Shown piece after piece: positions 35,653-43,769 of a DNA stretch of 64,000 nucleotides. Positions within the stretch are counted from its first letter, which is position 1; every line of letters begins with the position of its first letter. This DNA is from Cellulomonas fengjieae (GTDB taxonomy: Bacteria; Actinomycetota; Actinomycetes; Actinomycetales; Cellulomonadaceae). Where the stretch lies: contig NZ_CP074404.1 in assembly GCF_018388465.1 (NCBI RefSeq), positions 3,925,909 to 3,989,908 of the forward strand, given 5' to 3'. The translations under genes were made by a program, and so were the position numbers. Under the pieces are notes generated by a model. It was given only the letters and a program-made list of their open reading frames with translations. It was not told the DNA's origin and did not search any database.

Positions 35653-35673
35653 GATGTATCGAGTTGATACATC
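35653..35673. promoter_or_regulatory. PadR-type operator upstream of padR-ino1
   Basis: GATGTATC (35653-35660) and GATACATC (35666-35673) are perfect 8-base arms separated by GAGTT. The ATGT...ACAT outline is that of PadR-family operators. It lies 30 bases upstream of the PadR GTG start. Autoregulation of the padR-ino1 operon is inferred. Confidence 0.7.
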
Positions 35674-35703
35674 GAGTTCGACCCCGACCCGAGGAGGTGC
35701 CGA

Positions 35704-36354
35704 GTGCGCGGACGTTCTGACGTCCTGGAGCCCGCCATCCTCGGCCTGCTCCACGAGTCCCCGATGCACGGGTACGAGCTGCGCAAGCGGCTCAACCTCG
35801 TGCTGGGCTCGTTCCGTGCGCTGTCGTACGGCTCGCTGTACCCCTGCCTGAAGTCGCTCGCCGACCGCGGGTGGATCCAGGGCATCGAGTCGATCGACAC
35901 CACGCACGCCGTGGCGTCCAAGCGCGCCCGCATCGTCTACCAGCTGACCGCCGACGGCAAGGAGCACCTGCAGCAGGTGCTCGCGTCGTCGGGACCGGCC
36001 ACGTGGGAGGACGAGAACTTCGACGTCCGGTTCGCCTTCTTCGGGCAGACCGACGCGGAGACCAGGCTCCGGATCCTCGAAGGTCGGCGCACGCGCCTGA
36101 CCGAACGACTCGAGAACGTCCGACAGTCCTTCGCCCGCACCCGCGAGCGCATGGACGAGTACACCCTCGAGCTCCAGCGGCACGGCCTCGAACAGGTCGA
36201 GCGTGAGGTCCGCTGGCTCGACGGGCTGATCGACAACGAGCGTGGCCTCGGCCGCACCCGTCCAGCAGGCACCGGCCGCCCGGCCGTTGCTGACACATCC
36301 GTTGGGGACGACGACGTCGACCTCGCGCGAATCACCGAGAAGGAGCGAGGATGA
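35704..36354 (+). CDS. PadR-family transcriptional regulator
   Basis: A 216-residue regulator. The PadR winged helix (1-90) opens [20 protein letters not shown] then [33 protein letters not shown] and [12 protein letters not shown]. The C-terminal part (95-180) is a long coiled dimerisation helix ([16 protein letters not shown]) of the Vir_act_alpha_C type. The GTG at 35704 follows GAGGAGG. Its stop overlaps the ATG of ino1 (ATGA), so it probably governs inositol synthesis. Inducer unknown. Confidence 0.92.
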   Translation: MRGRSDVLEPAILGLLHESPMHGYELRKRLNLVLGSFRALSYGSLYPCLKSLADRGWIQGIESIDTTHAVASKRARIVYQLTADGKEHLQQVLASSGPATWEDENFDVRFAFFGQTDAETRLRILEGRRTRLTERLENVRQSFARTRERMDEYTLELQRHGLEQVEREVRWLDGLIDNERGLGRTRPAGTGRPAVADTSVGDDDVDLARITEKERG

Positions 36355-37442
36355 CCTCCATCCGCGTCGCCATCGTCGGCGTCGGCAACTGCGCCGCGTC
36401 GCTCGTCCAGGGCGTGCACTACTACGCCGACGCCGACCCGACCAGCACCGTTCCCGGACTGATGCACGTCCAGTTCGGCGACTACCACGTGCGGGACATC
36501 GAGTTCGTGGCGGCGTTCGACGTCGACGCGAAGAAGGTCGGCTTCGACCTGTCCGAGGCCATCGGCGCCTCGGAGAACAACACGATCAAGATCGCCGACG
36601 TGCCCCCGCTCGGCGTGACCGTGCAGCGTGGCGTGACCAACGACGGTCTCGGCAAGTACTACCGCGAGACGATCACCGAGTCCGACGCCGAGCCGGTCGA
36701 CATCGTCGCCGCCCTGCGCGAGGCCCGCGTCGACGTCCTGATCTGCTACCTGCCCGTCGGGTCCGAGATCGCCGCGAAGTACTACGCGCAGTGCGCGATC
36801 GACGCCGGCGTCGCGTTCGTCAACGCGCTGCCCGTCTTCATCGCCTCCGACCCGGTCTGGGCCGCGAAGTTCGAGGCCGCCGGCGTCCCGATCGTCGGCG
36901 ACGACATCAAGTCGCAGGTCGGCGCCACCATCACGCACCGCGTGCTCGCGAAGCTCTTCGAGGACCGCGGCGTCGTGCTGGACCGCACGTACCAGCTGAA
37001 CGTCGGCGGCAACATGGACTTCAAGAACATGCTCGAGCGCGAGCGCCTGGAGTCCAAGAAGCTCTCCAAGACGCAGGCCGTGACCTCCAACCTGACCGGC
37101 CCCCTGGGCGGCAAGAAGGAGGACCGCAACGTCCACATCGGCCCGTCGGACTACGTCGCGTGGCTCGACGACCGCAAGTGGGCCTACGTCCGCCTCGAGG
37201 GTCGCGCGTTCGGCGAGGTGCCCCTGAACCTCGAGTACAAGCTCGAGGTCTGGGACTCGCCCAACTCGGCCGGCATCATCATCGACGCCCTGCGCGCCGC
37301 GAAGATCGCCAAGGACCGCGGCGTCGGCGGCCCGATCCTGTCGGCCTCGACGTACTTCATGAAGTCCCCGCCGGTCCAGATGGAGGACACCCTGGGCCGC
37401 GCCCAGCTGGAGGCCTTCATCAACGGTGAGAACGAGCGCTGA
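36351..37442 (+). CDS. ino1: Inositol-3-phosphate synthase
   Basis: A 363-residue enzyme converting glucose-6-phosphate to 1D-myo-inositol-3-phosphate with NAD+. It is the first step to phosphatidylinositol and to mycothiol in actinobacteria. Seen: NAD-binding [16 protein letters not shown] (6-21), [70 protein letters not shown] and [13 protein letters not shown]; the last two hold the conserved catalytic lysines. Length and order match the actinobacterial Ino1 family. It is translationally coupled to the PadR gene and ended by a strong hairpin. Confidence 0.97.
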   Translation: MTSIRVAIVGVGNCAASLVQGVHYYADADPTSTVPGLMHVQFGDYHVRDIEFVAAFDVDAKKVGFDLSEAIGASENNTIKIADVPPLGVTVQRGVTNDGLGKYYRETITESDAEPVDIVAALREARVDVLICYLPVGSEIAAKYYAQCAIDAGVAFVNALPVFIASDPVWAAKFEAAGVPIVGDDIKSQVGATITHRVLAKLFEDRGVVLDRTYQLNVGGNMDFKNMLERERLESKKLSKTQAVTSNLTGPLGGKKEDRNVHIGPSDYVAWLDDRKWAYVRLEGRAFGEVPLNLEYKLEVWDSPNSAGIIIDALRAAKIAKDRGVGGPILSASTYFMKSPPVQMEDTLGRAQLEAFINGENER

Positions 37443-37450
37443 GCTAGCCG

Positions 37451-37481
37451 AAGGCGCCGCACCCCCCGGGTGCGGCGCCTT
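37451..37481 (+). terminator. Intrinsic terminator after ino1
   Basis: AAGGCGCCGCACCC (37451-37464) pairs with GGGTGCGGCGCCTT (37468-37481), a perfect 14-base stem with a three-base loop, nine bases after the ino1 stop. Confidence 0.92.
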
Positions 37482-37567
37482 CGTCGTGTGAAGAGTTCGT
37501 CACGGCAGGCGGTGCGAAGTCTTCACTCGAAGTCGCCTGTGCATGGCCTCGGCGGCTGGACCCTGAC

Positions 37568-38572
37568 GTGCGGGACCGTGGCTGGGTGAGCGACGGCGCG
37601 CGACTGCCCCCACAGCTCGACGACGTGGCCCGGGAGACGGTATCTCGACAGGACGCGGTGGTGACCACAGCGCAGATGCAAGCCTGGGGCGTCAGCCGGT
37701 CGGTCGTCGCGCGCCGCGTCGGGTCCGGCCAGTGGCAGCACCTCTGGCGCGGGGTCGTCGTCGTGCATTCCGGGAACGTCACATGGCGGCAGCGCGCACG
37801 CGGCGCGCTCCTGTACGCAGGCAGAGACGCGGCCCTGTCGCACGGCTCGGCCGCGTTCATCCACGGGATCGTCGCCGCCCCGGGGTCGGATCTCGTCGTG
37901 AGCATCCCCGTCAACCGGGTGGTGACGCCTCAACCGGGACTCGTGGTCCGGCGACGTCGGGTGATGCCGTACGCCGGTGGTCGACTGCGAACGGTCGGAG
38001 TCGATTCCACTGTCCTGGACCTGGTCGACCAGATGCGTTCCGAGGACGAGGTCGTCGGCGTGGTGTGCGACGCACTCCGCACCGGCGTGCTGCCGGGCCG
38101 CCTCCTCATGCACGCCGGACAGCGGCGTCTGCTGCGCCACCGCGCGCTGCTCACGGAACTCCTCGGGGAGTCGAGTCAGGCTGTCGAGTCGCCGCTCGAG
38201 CACCGGTACGCGCGGGACGTCGAGCGGCGGCACGGCCTACCGGCCGCCCGGGCACAGGTGTCCGAGAGGGTCGACGGCCGGTGGATCCGTGCGGACCGCG
38301 TGCACGTCGGGCTCGGCGTACGGATCGAGCTCGACGGGCAGCTGGCCCACCCGTTCGGGCGTACCGACGACGACACGTGGCGGGACAACGCCGTCGTGAT
38401 CGCGCGCGACGAGGTCACGCTGCGCTACCGCTGGCGGCACGTCGCCGTCGACCCGTGCGCCACAGCCGCCCAGGTGGCCGCCGCCCTGCGATCCCGCGGC
38501 TGGGAGGGCAACGCCACGCGCTGCAGCCACACCTGCGCGGTGTCGCCCAACCAGAAGACTTCGTCCCGGTGA
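37568..38572 (+). CDS. AbiEi-like / DUF559 protein
   Basis: A 334-residue protein. The N-terminal part (20-90) is a winged-helix region of the AbiEi antitoxin type: VSRQDAVVTTAQMQAWGVSR then VVARRVGSGQWQHLWRGVVV. The C-terminal part (215-310) resembles the restriction-nuclease-like DUF559 fold: SPLEHRYARDVERRHGLP, RADRVHVGLGVRIELDGQLA and RDNAVVIARDEVTLRYRW. The D..ELDGQ pattern fits a PD-(D/E)xK core, though catalysis is unproven. Such proteins are numerous in actinobacteria and usually lack the AbiEii toxin partner; none is adjacent here. Start uncertain: GTG 37568 or GTG 37586. Confidence 0.7.
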   Translation: MRDRGWVSDGARLPPQLDDVARETVSRQDAVVTTAQMQAWGVSRSVVARRVGSGQWQHLWRGVVVVHSGNVTWRQRARGALLYAGRDAALSHGSAAFIHGIVAAPGSDLVVSIPVNRVVTPQPGLVVRRRRVMPYAGGRLRTVGVDSTVLDLVDQMRSEDEVVGVVCDALRTGVLPGRLLMHAGQRRLLRHRALLTELLGESSQAVESPLEHRYARDVERRHGLPAARAQVSERVDGRWIRADRVHVGLGVRIELDGQLAHPFGRTDDDTWRDNAVVIARDEVTLRYRWRHVAVDPCATAAQVAAALRSRGWEGNATRCSHTCAVSPNQKTSSR

Positions 38573-38653
38573 GCAGGACCAGGTCTTCGGGATCACGGGA
38601 CCACCGGCCGGCGGCGTGACCGAGCGCTGATTCTCGGGTGCGAGGATGAGCCG

Positions 38654-39964
38654 GTGCAGGTGATCTCCGACCTCAAGGCCCTCTGGCCCCTCAAGGACTT
38701 CCGCAAGCTGTTCGCCGTCCGGCTCGTGAGCCAGAGCGCCGACGGCATGTTCCAGGTCGGACTCGCCACGCTCTTCTTCTTCTCGCCGGAGAACGCGAGC
38801 ACCGCGACCGGCGTCGCGGCGGCGTTCGCGGTGCTGCTGCTGCCGTTCACGATCGTCGGCCCGTGGGCGGGGGTGCTGCTCGACCGGTGGCGCCGCCGGC
38901 AGGTGCTCTTCGTCGGCAACCTGGTGCGGGTCGCCATCACCGTGGTCATCGCGCTGCTCATGCTCACCGAGGGCGTCGGCCCGGCCGTGTACGTCCTCGC
39001 GCTGGTCAACCTGTCGATCAACCGGTTCCTGCTGTCGGCGCTCAGCGCGTCGCTGCCGCGCACGGTCGACGGTCCGCTGCTGCTCACCGCGAACTCCCTG
39101 ACCCCCACCCTCGGGGCCGGGGCGGCCGGGGTCGGCGGTGCGATCGGCCTGGTGCTCGGCCTGGTGCTGCCGGCCGGTCGGGGGCGCGACGCGGCGGCGC
39201 TGTTCATCGCCGCCGCCGTCATGGCGATCGCCGCCGCGCTGGCCACCCGGCTGGGCAAGGACCGGCTGGGTCCCGACCAGCGCGCCGACGCCCGCCAGAT
39301 GAAGGCCGCGCTGAGCAGCCTCGCCCACGGGCTGGTGGCCGGTGCTCGGCACCTGATCGCCCGCCGGACCCCGGCGCGCGCGCTCGGGATCATGGCCGCT
39401 CACCGGTTCCTGTACGGCGTGACGTTCATCGCCAGCATCCTCATCGCCCGCAACCTGCTGTCGAACCCGGCGGACCCCGACGAGGGCCTGCGCACCTTCG
39501 GGCTGGTGCTGGGCGCCTCGGCGGCCGGGTTCGTGCTGGCCGTGATCCTGACGCCGGTGCTGTCGCCGCGCACCGGGCCGCACGTGTGGATCGTGCTCTG
39601 CCTGGGTCTGGCCGCGCTCAGCCAGCTGCTGCTCGTCGCGTCGGCGAGCAAGCCGGCCGTGCTGGTGGCCGCCGGTTTCCTCGGCCTGGCCGCCCAGGGC
39701 GCCAAGATCGCGGTCGACACGATCGTGCAGCGCGACACCGACGACGCCTACCGCGGCCGCGCGTTCTCGCTGTACGACGTCCTCTACAACGCCGCGTTCG
39801 TCGGCGCCGCGGCCCTCGGGGCCGTCACGTTGCCGGACACCGGCTACTCCCGCGGCCTGTTCCTCGCCCTCGCCGTCGCCTACGCCGGGTTCGCAGCCCT
39901 GTACGGCTCGGCGTCCCGAGGGGTACCCACGGCGCACACCCCCGAGGCACGATTGGCCTCGTGA
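38654..39964 (+). CDS. MFS transporter
   Basis: A 436-residue membrane protein with 12 hydrophobic segments. Opening LKALWPLKDFRKLFAVRLVS then VGLATLFFFSPENASTATGV, and the TM2-TM3 loop GVLLDRWRRRQVLFVGNLVR (motif A), are typical of macrolide-efflux-like MFS proteins. A GAGGAT hexamer lies 6 bases before the GTG start, a leaderless layout. Its stop overlaps the GTG of the LOV phosphatase (GTGA), so the two are translationally coupled, which is an odd pairing. Confidence 0.88.
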   Translation: MQVISDLKALWPLKDFRKLFAVRLVSQSADGMFQVGLATLFFFSPENASTATGVAAAFAVLLLPFTIVGPWAGVLLDRWRRRQVLFVGNLVRVAITVVIALLMLTEGVGPAVYVLALVNLSINRFLLSALSASLPRTVDGPLLLTANSLTPTLGAGAAGVGGAIGLVLGLVLPAGRGRDAAALFIAAAVMAIAAALATRLGKDRLGPDQRADARQMKAALSSLAHGLVAGARHLIARRTPARALGIMAAHRFLYGVTFIASILIARNLLSNPADPDEGLRTFGLVLGASAAGFVLAVILTPVLSPRTGPHVWIVLCLGLAALSQLLLVASASKPAVLVAAGFLGLAAQGAKIAVDTIVQRDTDDAYRGRAFSLYDVLYNAAFVGAAALGAVTLPDTGYSRGLFLALAVAYAGFAALYGSASRGVPTAHTPEARLAS

Positions 39965-41649
39965 GCAGTGACGACAGGGTGGTCGGGCGGCAGGACGACC
40001 TGCCCCTGGACGCCGTGCTCGCCAGCGACCTCGCGATGTCCATCTCGGACGCGCAGCGGCCCGACGACCCTCTGGTCTGGGTCAACGGCGCGTTCAGCCG
40101 CCTGACGGGGTACCCGCTCGACGAGGTGCTGGGGCGCAACTGCCGGTTCCTGCAGGGCGCGGACACCGACCCGATCGCCGTGGCCCGCGTCCGGGTCGCG
40201 CTGGACGAGGACCGCGCGGTGGCCACCGTCCTGCGCAACTACCGGCGCGACGGCACGCCGTTCTGGAACCAGATGGTCATCAGCCCCGTGGTCGACGGGT
40301 CCGGCCGGATCACGCACCACATCGGCATCCAGGCCGACGTCACGGACCGCGTGGACGGCGACCGGGTGCGCGACCTGGAGATCGAGCTGGTCGACGAGGT
40401 GACGGCGCGACTGGGGCTGCTCGCGCACATCAGCGACGAGCTGGCCGTCCACCTCGACTACGACGCGGCGGTCGACGCGCTCGGCGACCTCGCGATCCCG
40501 TCGTTGGCCAGCTGGGGCTTCGTCGCCATCACGGACGACCGCGGCCGGTTCTCCCGGGTGCACCTGGTGGCCGGCGACCCGCGGAACCGCGACGTCGTCG
40601 AGGCCCTGGCCGGTGAGGACCTCAGCTGGCTGGTGCGCGCCCCGAAGGTCGTGGAGGCGCTGCACAGCAGTCCCGGCTTCGTCGCCGCGCCGTACGCGAT
40701 CGACACCATGGGGCTCCCCGACCGCACGACCCCGGCGCAGCTCGAGCTGCTGCGCCGGCTCGGGCTCGGCCAGGCCATGATCGTGCCGCTGCGTGCGCGC
40801 GACCGCGTGCTGGGGGTGCTGACGCTCGTCGCGGCCGACGGGTTCAGCGCCGAGGTGGTGGTGACCGCCGCCCACCTCGGGCGTCGCGCGGGCCTGGCGC
40901 TGGACAACGTCCGGCTGTTCCTCGCGGAGCGAACCGCGGCGCTGACCCTGCAGCACAGCCTCCTGCCCGAGATCCCCCACCTCCCCGACCTCGACGTCGC
41001 CTCCGCGTACGTCCCGTCCGGCCGCCACGCGGAGGTCGGCGGGGACTGGTTCGACGTCCTGCCCCTGCCGGACGGCACGATCGGGCTCGCCGTCGGTGAC
41101 GTCGTGGGGCATGACCTGCGGGCCGCGGCGGCGATGGGTCAGCTCCGGTCGCTGCTGCGGTCGTACGCGTGGGAGGGGTCAGCACCGGGCGAGGTGCTGG
41201 CCCGGGCCGACGAGCTGGTGCGCGGCCTGGACATCGCCGACGTCGCCACGTGCACGTATCTGCGCTGGCGGTCGGTCGACGGGGGCGCAGAGGTCTCCTA
41301 CGCGCGCGCCGGCCACCCGCCGCCGCTGCTGCGGCTCGCCGGCGGTGAGGTGCGCCTGCTCGACGCCGGCCTGTCCACGCCGATCGGGCTCGGCGGCCCG
41401 GGCGGCGCGCAGGCCTCCGTGGACGTGCCGTCCGGCTCGACCCTCGTGCTCTACACCGACGGGCTCGTGGAGCGTCGCGACCGCGGCCTGCGCGAGGGGA
41501 TCGCCGCCCTCGTCGCCGAGCTCGCGGCCCTGCCCGACGACGCCGACTCCACCACGGTCAAGGACCGGCTCGTCAACGCGTTCGTCGGCACCCACCCGGA
41601 GGACGACGTCTGCCTCCTCGTGGTCAGGAGCGAGCCGCCCACCAGCTGA
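39961..41649 (+). CDS. Blue-light LOV-GAF-PP2C (RsbU/SpoIIE-type) phosphatase
   Basis: A 562-residue soluble signalling protein. LOV domain about 20-128: GRNCRFLQG with Cys61, the residue that forms the flavin adduct in LOV photoreceptors, NYRRDGTPFWNQM and IGIQADVT with the flavin-sensing Gln124. A helical linker then a GAF domain (about 150-315) follow. The PP2C/SpoIIE phosphatase (about 325-558) has VGGDWFDVLPL, AVGDVVGHDLRAAA, ARAGHPPPLL and LYTDGLVERRD, all metal-binding acids kept. Family knowledge suggests it dephosphorylates an anti-sigma antagonist, linking light to stress sigma control; no sigma/antisigma genes are adjacent. Last 26 bases overlap cca, convergent. Confidence 0.92.
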   Translation: MSSDDRVVGRQDDLPLDAVLASDLAMSISDAQRPDDPLVWVNGAFSRLTGYPLDEVLGRNCRFLQGADTDPIAVARVRVALDEDRAVATVLRNYRRDGTPFWNQMVISPVVDGSGRITHHIGIQADVTDRVDGDRVRDLEIELVDEVTARLGLLAHISDELAVHLDYDAAVDALGDLAIPSLASWGFVAITDDRGRFSRVHLVAGDPRNRDVVEALAGEDLSWLVRAPKVVEALHSSPGFVAAPYAIDTMGLPDRTTPAQLELLRRLGLGQAMIVPLRARDRVLGVLTLVAADGFSAEVVVTAAHLGRRAGLALDNVRLFLAERTAALTLQHSLLPEIPHLPDLDVASAYVPSGRHAEVGGDWFDVLPLPDGTIGLAVGDVVGHDLRAAAAMGQLRSLLRSYAWEGSAPGEVLARADELVRGLDIADVATCTYLRWRSVDGGAEVSYARAGHPPPLLRLAGGEVRLLDAGLSTPIGLGGPGGAQASVDVPSGSTLVLYTDGLVERRDRGLREGIAALVAELAALPDDADSTTVKDRLVNAFVGTHPEDDVCLLVVRSEPPTS

Positions 41650-43132
41650 GCAGCTCCTCGCGCGCCGCATCGGGCCCCAGGGGCCCGCGCTCCATCCGCA
41701 GCTCGAGCAGGTACTTGTAGGCCTCGCCGACCTCACGACCCGGCGGCAGGTCGAGGATCGCCATGATCTGCGTCCCGTCGAGGTCGGGCCGGATCGAGCT
41801 CAGCTCCTCCTGCTCACGCAGGCGCGCGATCCGCTGCTCCAGGTCGTCGTACGCCGCCGACAGCTGCGCCGCCTTGCGCACGTTCCGCGTGGTGCAGTCG
41901 GACCGGGTCAGCCGGTGCAGCCGCTCCAGCAGCGGTCCGGCGTCCGTGACGTAGCGGCGCACCGCGGAGTCGGTCCACGCACCCTCGCCGTAGCCGTGGA
42001 AGCGCAGGTGCAGCTCGGTCAGCCGCGCGACCGCCTGCACGGTGGCCTTGTCGAAGCGCAGCTCCTTGAGCCGCTTGGCCACCAGCTTGGCGCCGACCAT
42101 CTCGTGGTGGTGGAAGCTGACGCCCCCGCCCTCCTCGAACCGCCGCGTGCGCGGCTTGCCGATGTCGTGCAGCAGCGCGGCCAGCCGCAGCACGAGATCG
42201 GGTCCGGGGACGGCGCCGTCGGGGCCGGTCTCCAGCGCGATCGCCTTGTCGAGGACCATCAGCGAGTGCTCGTAGACGTCCTTGTGCCGGTGGTGCTCGT
42301 CGATCTCCAGGCGCAGCGCGGGCAGCTCGGGCAGCACGTGCTGCGCCAGCCCGGTGTCCACCAGCACCTCGAGCCCGGTCCGCGGCTGCACCGAGAGGAG
42401 CAGCTTGCTGAGCTCGTCGCGCACCCGCTCGGCCGACACGATCGCGATCCGGTCGGCCATCTCGACGATCGCCTCGCGCGCGGCGGGGTCGACGGCGAAC
42501 CCCAGCTGGGCGGCGAAGCGTGCGGCGCGCATCATGCGCAGCGGGTCGTCGTCGAACGACTGCCGAGGGTCCACGGGCGTGCGCAGCACACCGGCGGCCA
42601 GGTCGGTGAGGCCGTCGAACGGGTCGACGAACGTCAGGTCCGGGACGCGGACGGCCATGGAGTTCACGGTGAAGTCGCGGCGGGACAGGTCGCCCTCGAG
42701 CGAGTCGCCGAACGCGACCTGCGGCTTGCGTGACGTGGGGTCGTACTCGTCGGAGCGGTACGTGGTCACCTCGACGACGACGTCCTGCGCGAGCGACGCG
42801 CGGCGACCGGCGAACCGGCGGGCGCCGATGGTGCCGAACTCCTTGCCGATGTCCCAGTGCGCGTCGCCCCAGCGGGCCAGGATCGCCTGCGTCTGGTCCG
42901 GGTCCGCGGAGGTCGTGAAGTCCAGGTCGGCCGACGAGCGCCCGAGGAACGCGTCCCGCACCGGACCGCCGACGAGGGCGAGCTCGTGCCCCGCGGCACG
43001 GAAGAGCTCACCCAGCTCCAGGGCGTCGGGCGGCAGCGCGGCGAGCACGCTCAGCGCACGCTTCTGCAGGGCAACCAGGGCGGCGCTCGGGTCGGGGAGC
43101 TCGGGGCTGACGGGCGGATCGAGGGACGGCAC
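41624..43132 (-). CDS. cca: CCA tRNA nucleotidyltransferase
   Basis: A 502-residue enzyme adding or repairing the 3' CCA end of tRNA. Head: HELALVGGPVRDAFLGRSSA then DLDFTTSADPDQ (metal-binding DxD), RRDFTVNSMAV, DPRQSFDDDPLRMMRAARFA. The C-terminal half holds an HD phosphohydrolase-type domain: HRHKDVYEHSL, LAALLHDIGKPRTR and FHHHEMVGAKL. This composition is standard for actinobacterial PcnA/Cca. The GTG start at 43132 begins VPSLDPPVSPELPD; 26 bases of its 3' end overlap the LOV phosphatase on the other strand. The position next to murJ is conserved near actinobacterial origins. Confidence 0.95.
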   Translation of the reverse strand: MPSLDPPVSPELPDPSAALVALQKRALSVLAALPPDALELGELFRAAGHELALVGGPVRDAFLGRSSADLDFTTSADPDQTQAILARWGDAHWDIGKEFGTIGARRFAGRRASLAQDVVVEVTTYRSDEYDPTSRKPQVAFGDSLEGDLSRRDFTVNSMAVRVPDLTFVDPFDGLTDLAAGVLRTPVDPRQSFDDDPLRMMRAARFAAQLGFAVDPAAREAIVEMADRIAIVSAERVRDELSKLLLSVQPRTGLEVLVDTGLAQHVLPELPALRLEIDEHHRHKDVYEHSLMVLDKAIALETGPDGAVPGPDLVLRLAALLHDIGKPRTRRFEEGGGVSFHHHEMVGAKLVAKRLKELRFDKATVQAVARLTELHLRFHGYGEGAWTDSAVRRYVTDAGPLLERLHRLTRSDCTTRNVRKAAQLSAAYDDLEQRIARLREQEELSSIRPDLDGTQIMAILDLPPGREVGEAYKYLLELRMERGPLGPDAAREELLSWWAARS

Positions 43133-43214
43133 TCGTCCAACCCTGCCAGATCCTTTCCCTGCCCAGGACGCTGCGCGGACCGGGCGAGGGTGTTCATGTC
43201 GTTACAGTGTCGAT

Positions 43215-43769
43215 ATGTCGAGCCCGGTGCGCCCACCCGTACCCGGGGGTGTGCCAGCGCCGCCGGGCGGCCATCCGCTGCGCATCGACCCGAGGCACAC
43301 GGTGGCTCGGGTCCCTGCGGTGCCGCTGCCCGTGGTCGACGAGACGTCGGCCGGCGGCATCGTCGTGAGCCGACGCGAGGGCGTGGACCACGCCGCCGTC
43401 ATCGCCCGTCGCAACCGCGCCGGCCGCCTCGAGTGGTGCCTGCCGAAGGGCCACCTGGAGGGCGACGAGACGCCCGAGGAAGCGGCTGTCCGCGAGATCG
43501 CGGAGGAGACCGGCATCACCGGCCGCATCCTGCGGCGCCTGGGCGTCATCGACTACTGGTTCAGCGGCGACGACCGCCGCGTGCACAAGGTCGTCCACCA
43601 CTTCCTCCTCGGCGCGACCGGTGGGTCCCTCTCGGTGGAGGGCGACCCCGACGGCGAGGCGGAGGACGCCGCCTGGGTCCCGGTGGTCGACCTGCGCGGA
43701 GTCCTCGCGTACCCGAACGAGCGGCGACTGGCCGAGGCGGCACACCTCGTGCTCGTCGGCGAGGAATGA
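43215..43769 (+). CDS. NUDIX hydrolase
   Basis: A 184-residue protein. The Nudix box GHLEGDETPEEAAVREIAEE with TGI following is complete (about residues 80-102). A Pro-rich N terminus (1-45) precedes the first strand ETSAGGIVVSRREG. It resembles the MutT/NUDIX proteins encoded beside cca and murJ in actinobacteria; substrate is a nucleoside diphosphate derivative, not further defined. TACAGT (43203-43208) lies 6 bases before the ATG, hence leaderless. Its stop overlaps the next ATG (ATGA), opening a coupled run nudix-DUF6049-murJ. Confidence 0.93.
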   Translation: MSSPVRPPVPGGVPAPPGGHPLRIDPRHTVARVPAVPLPVVDETSAGGIVVSRREGVDHAAVIARRNRAGRLEWCLPKGHLEGDETPEEAAVREIAEETGITGRILRRLGVIDYWFSGDDRRVHKVVHHFLLGATGGSLSVEGDPDGEAEDAAWVPVVDLRGVLAYPNERRLAEAAHLVLVGEE

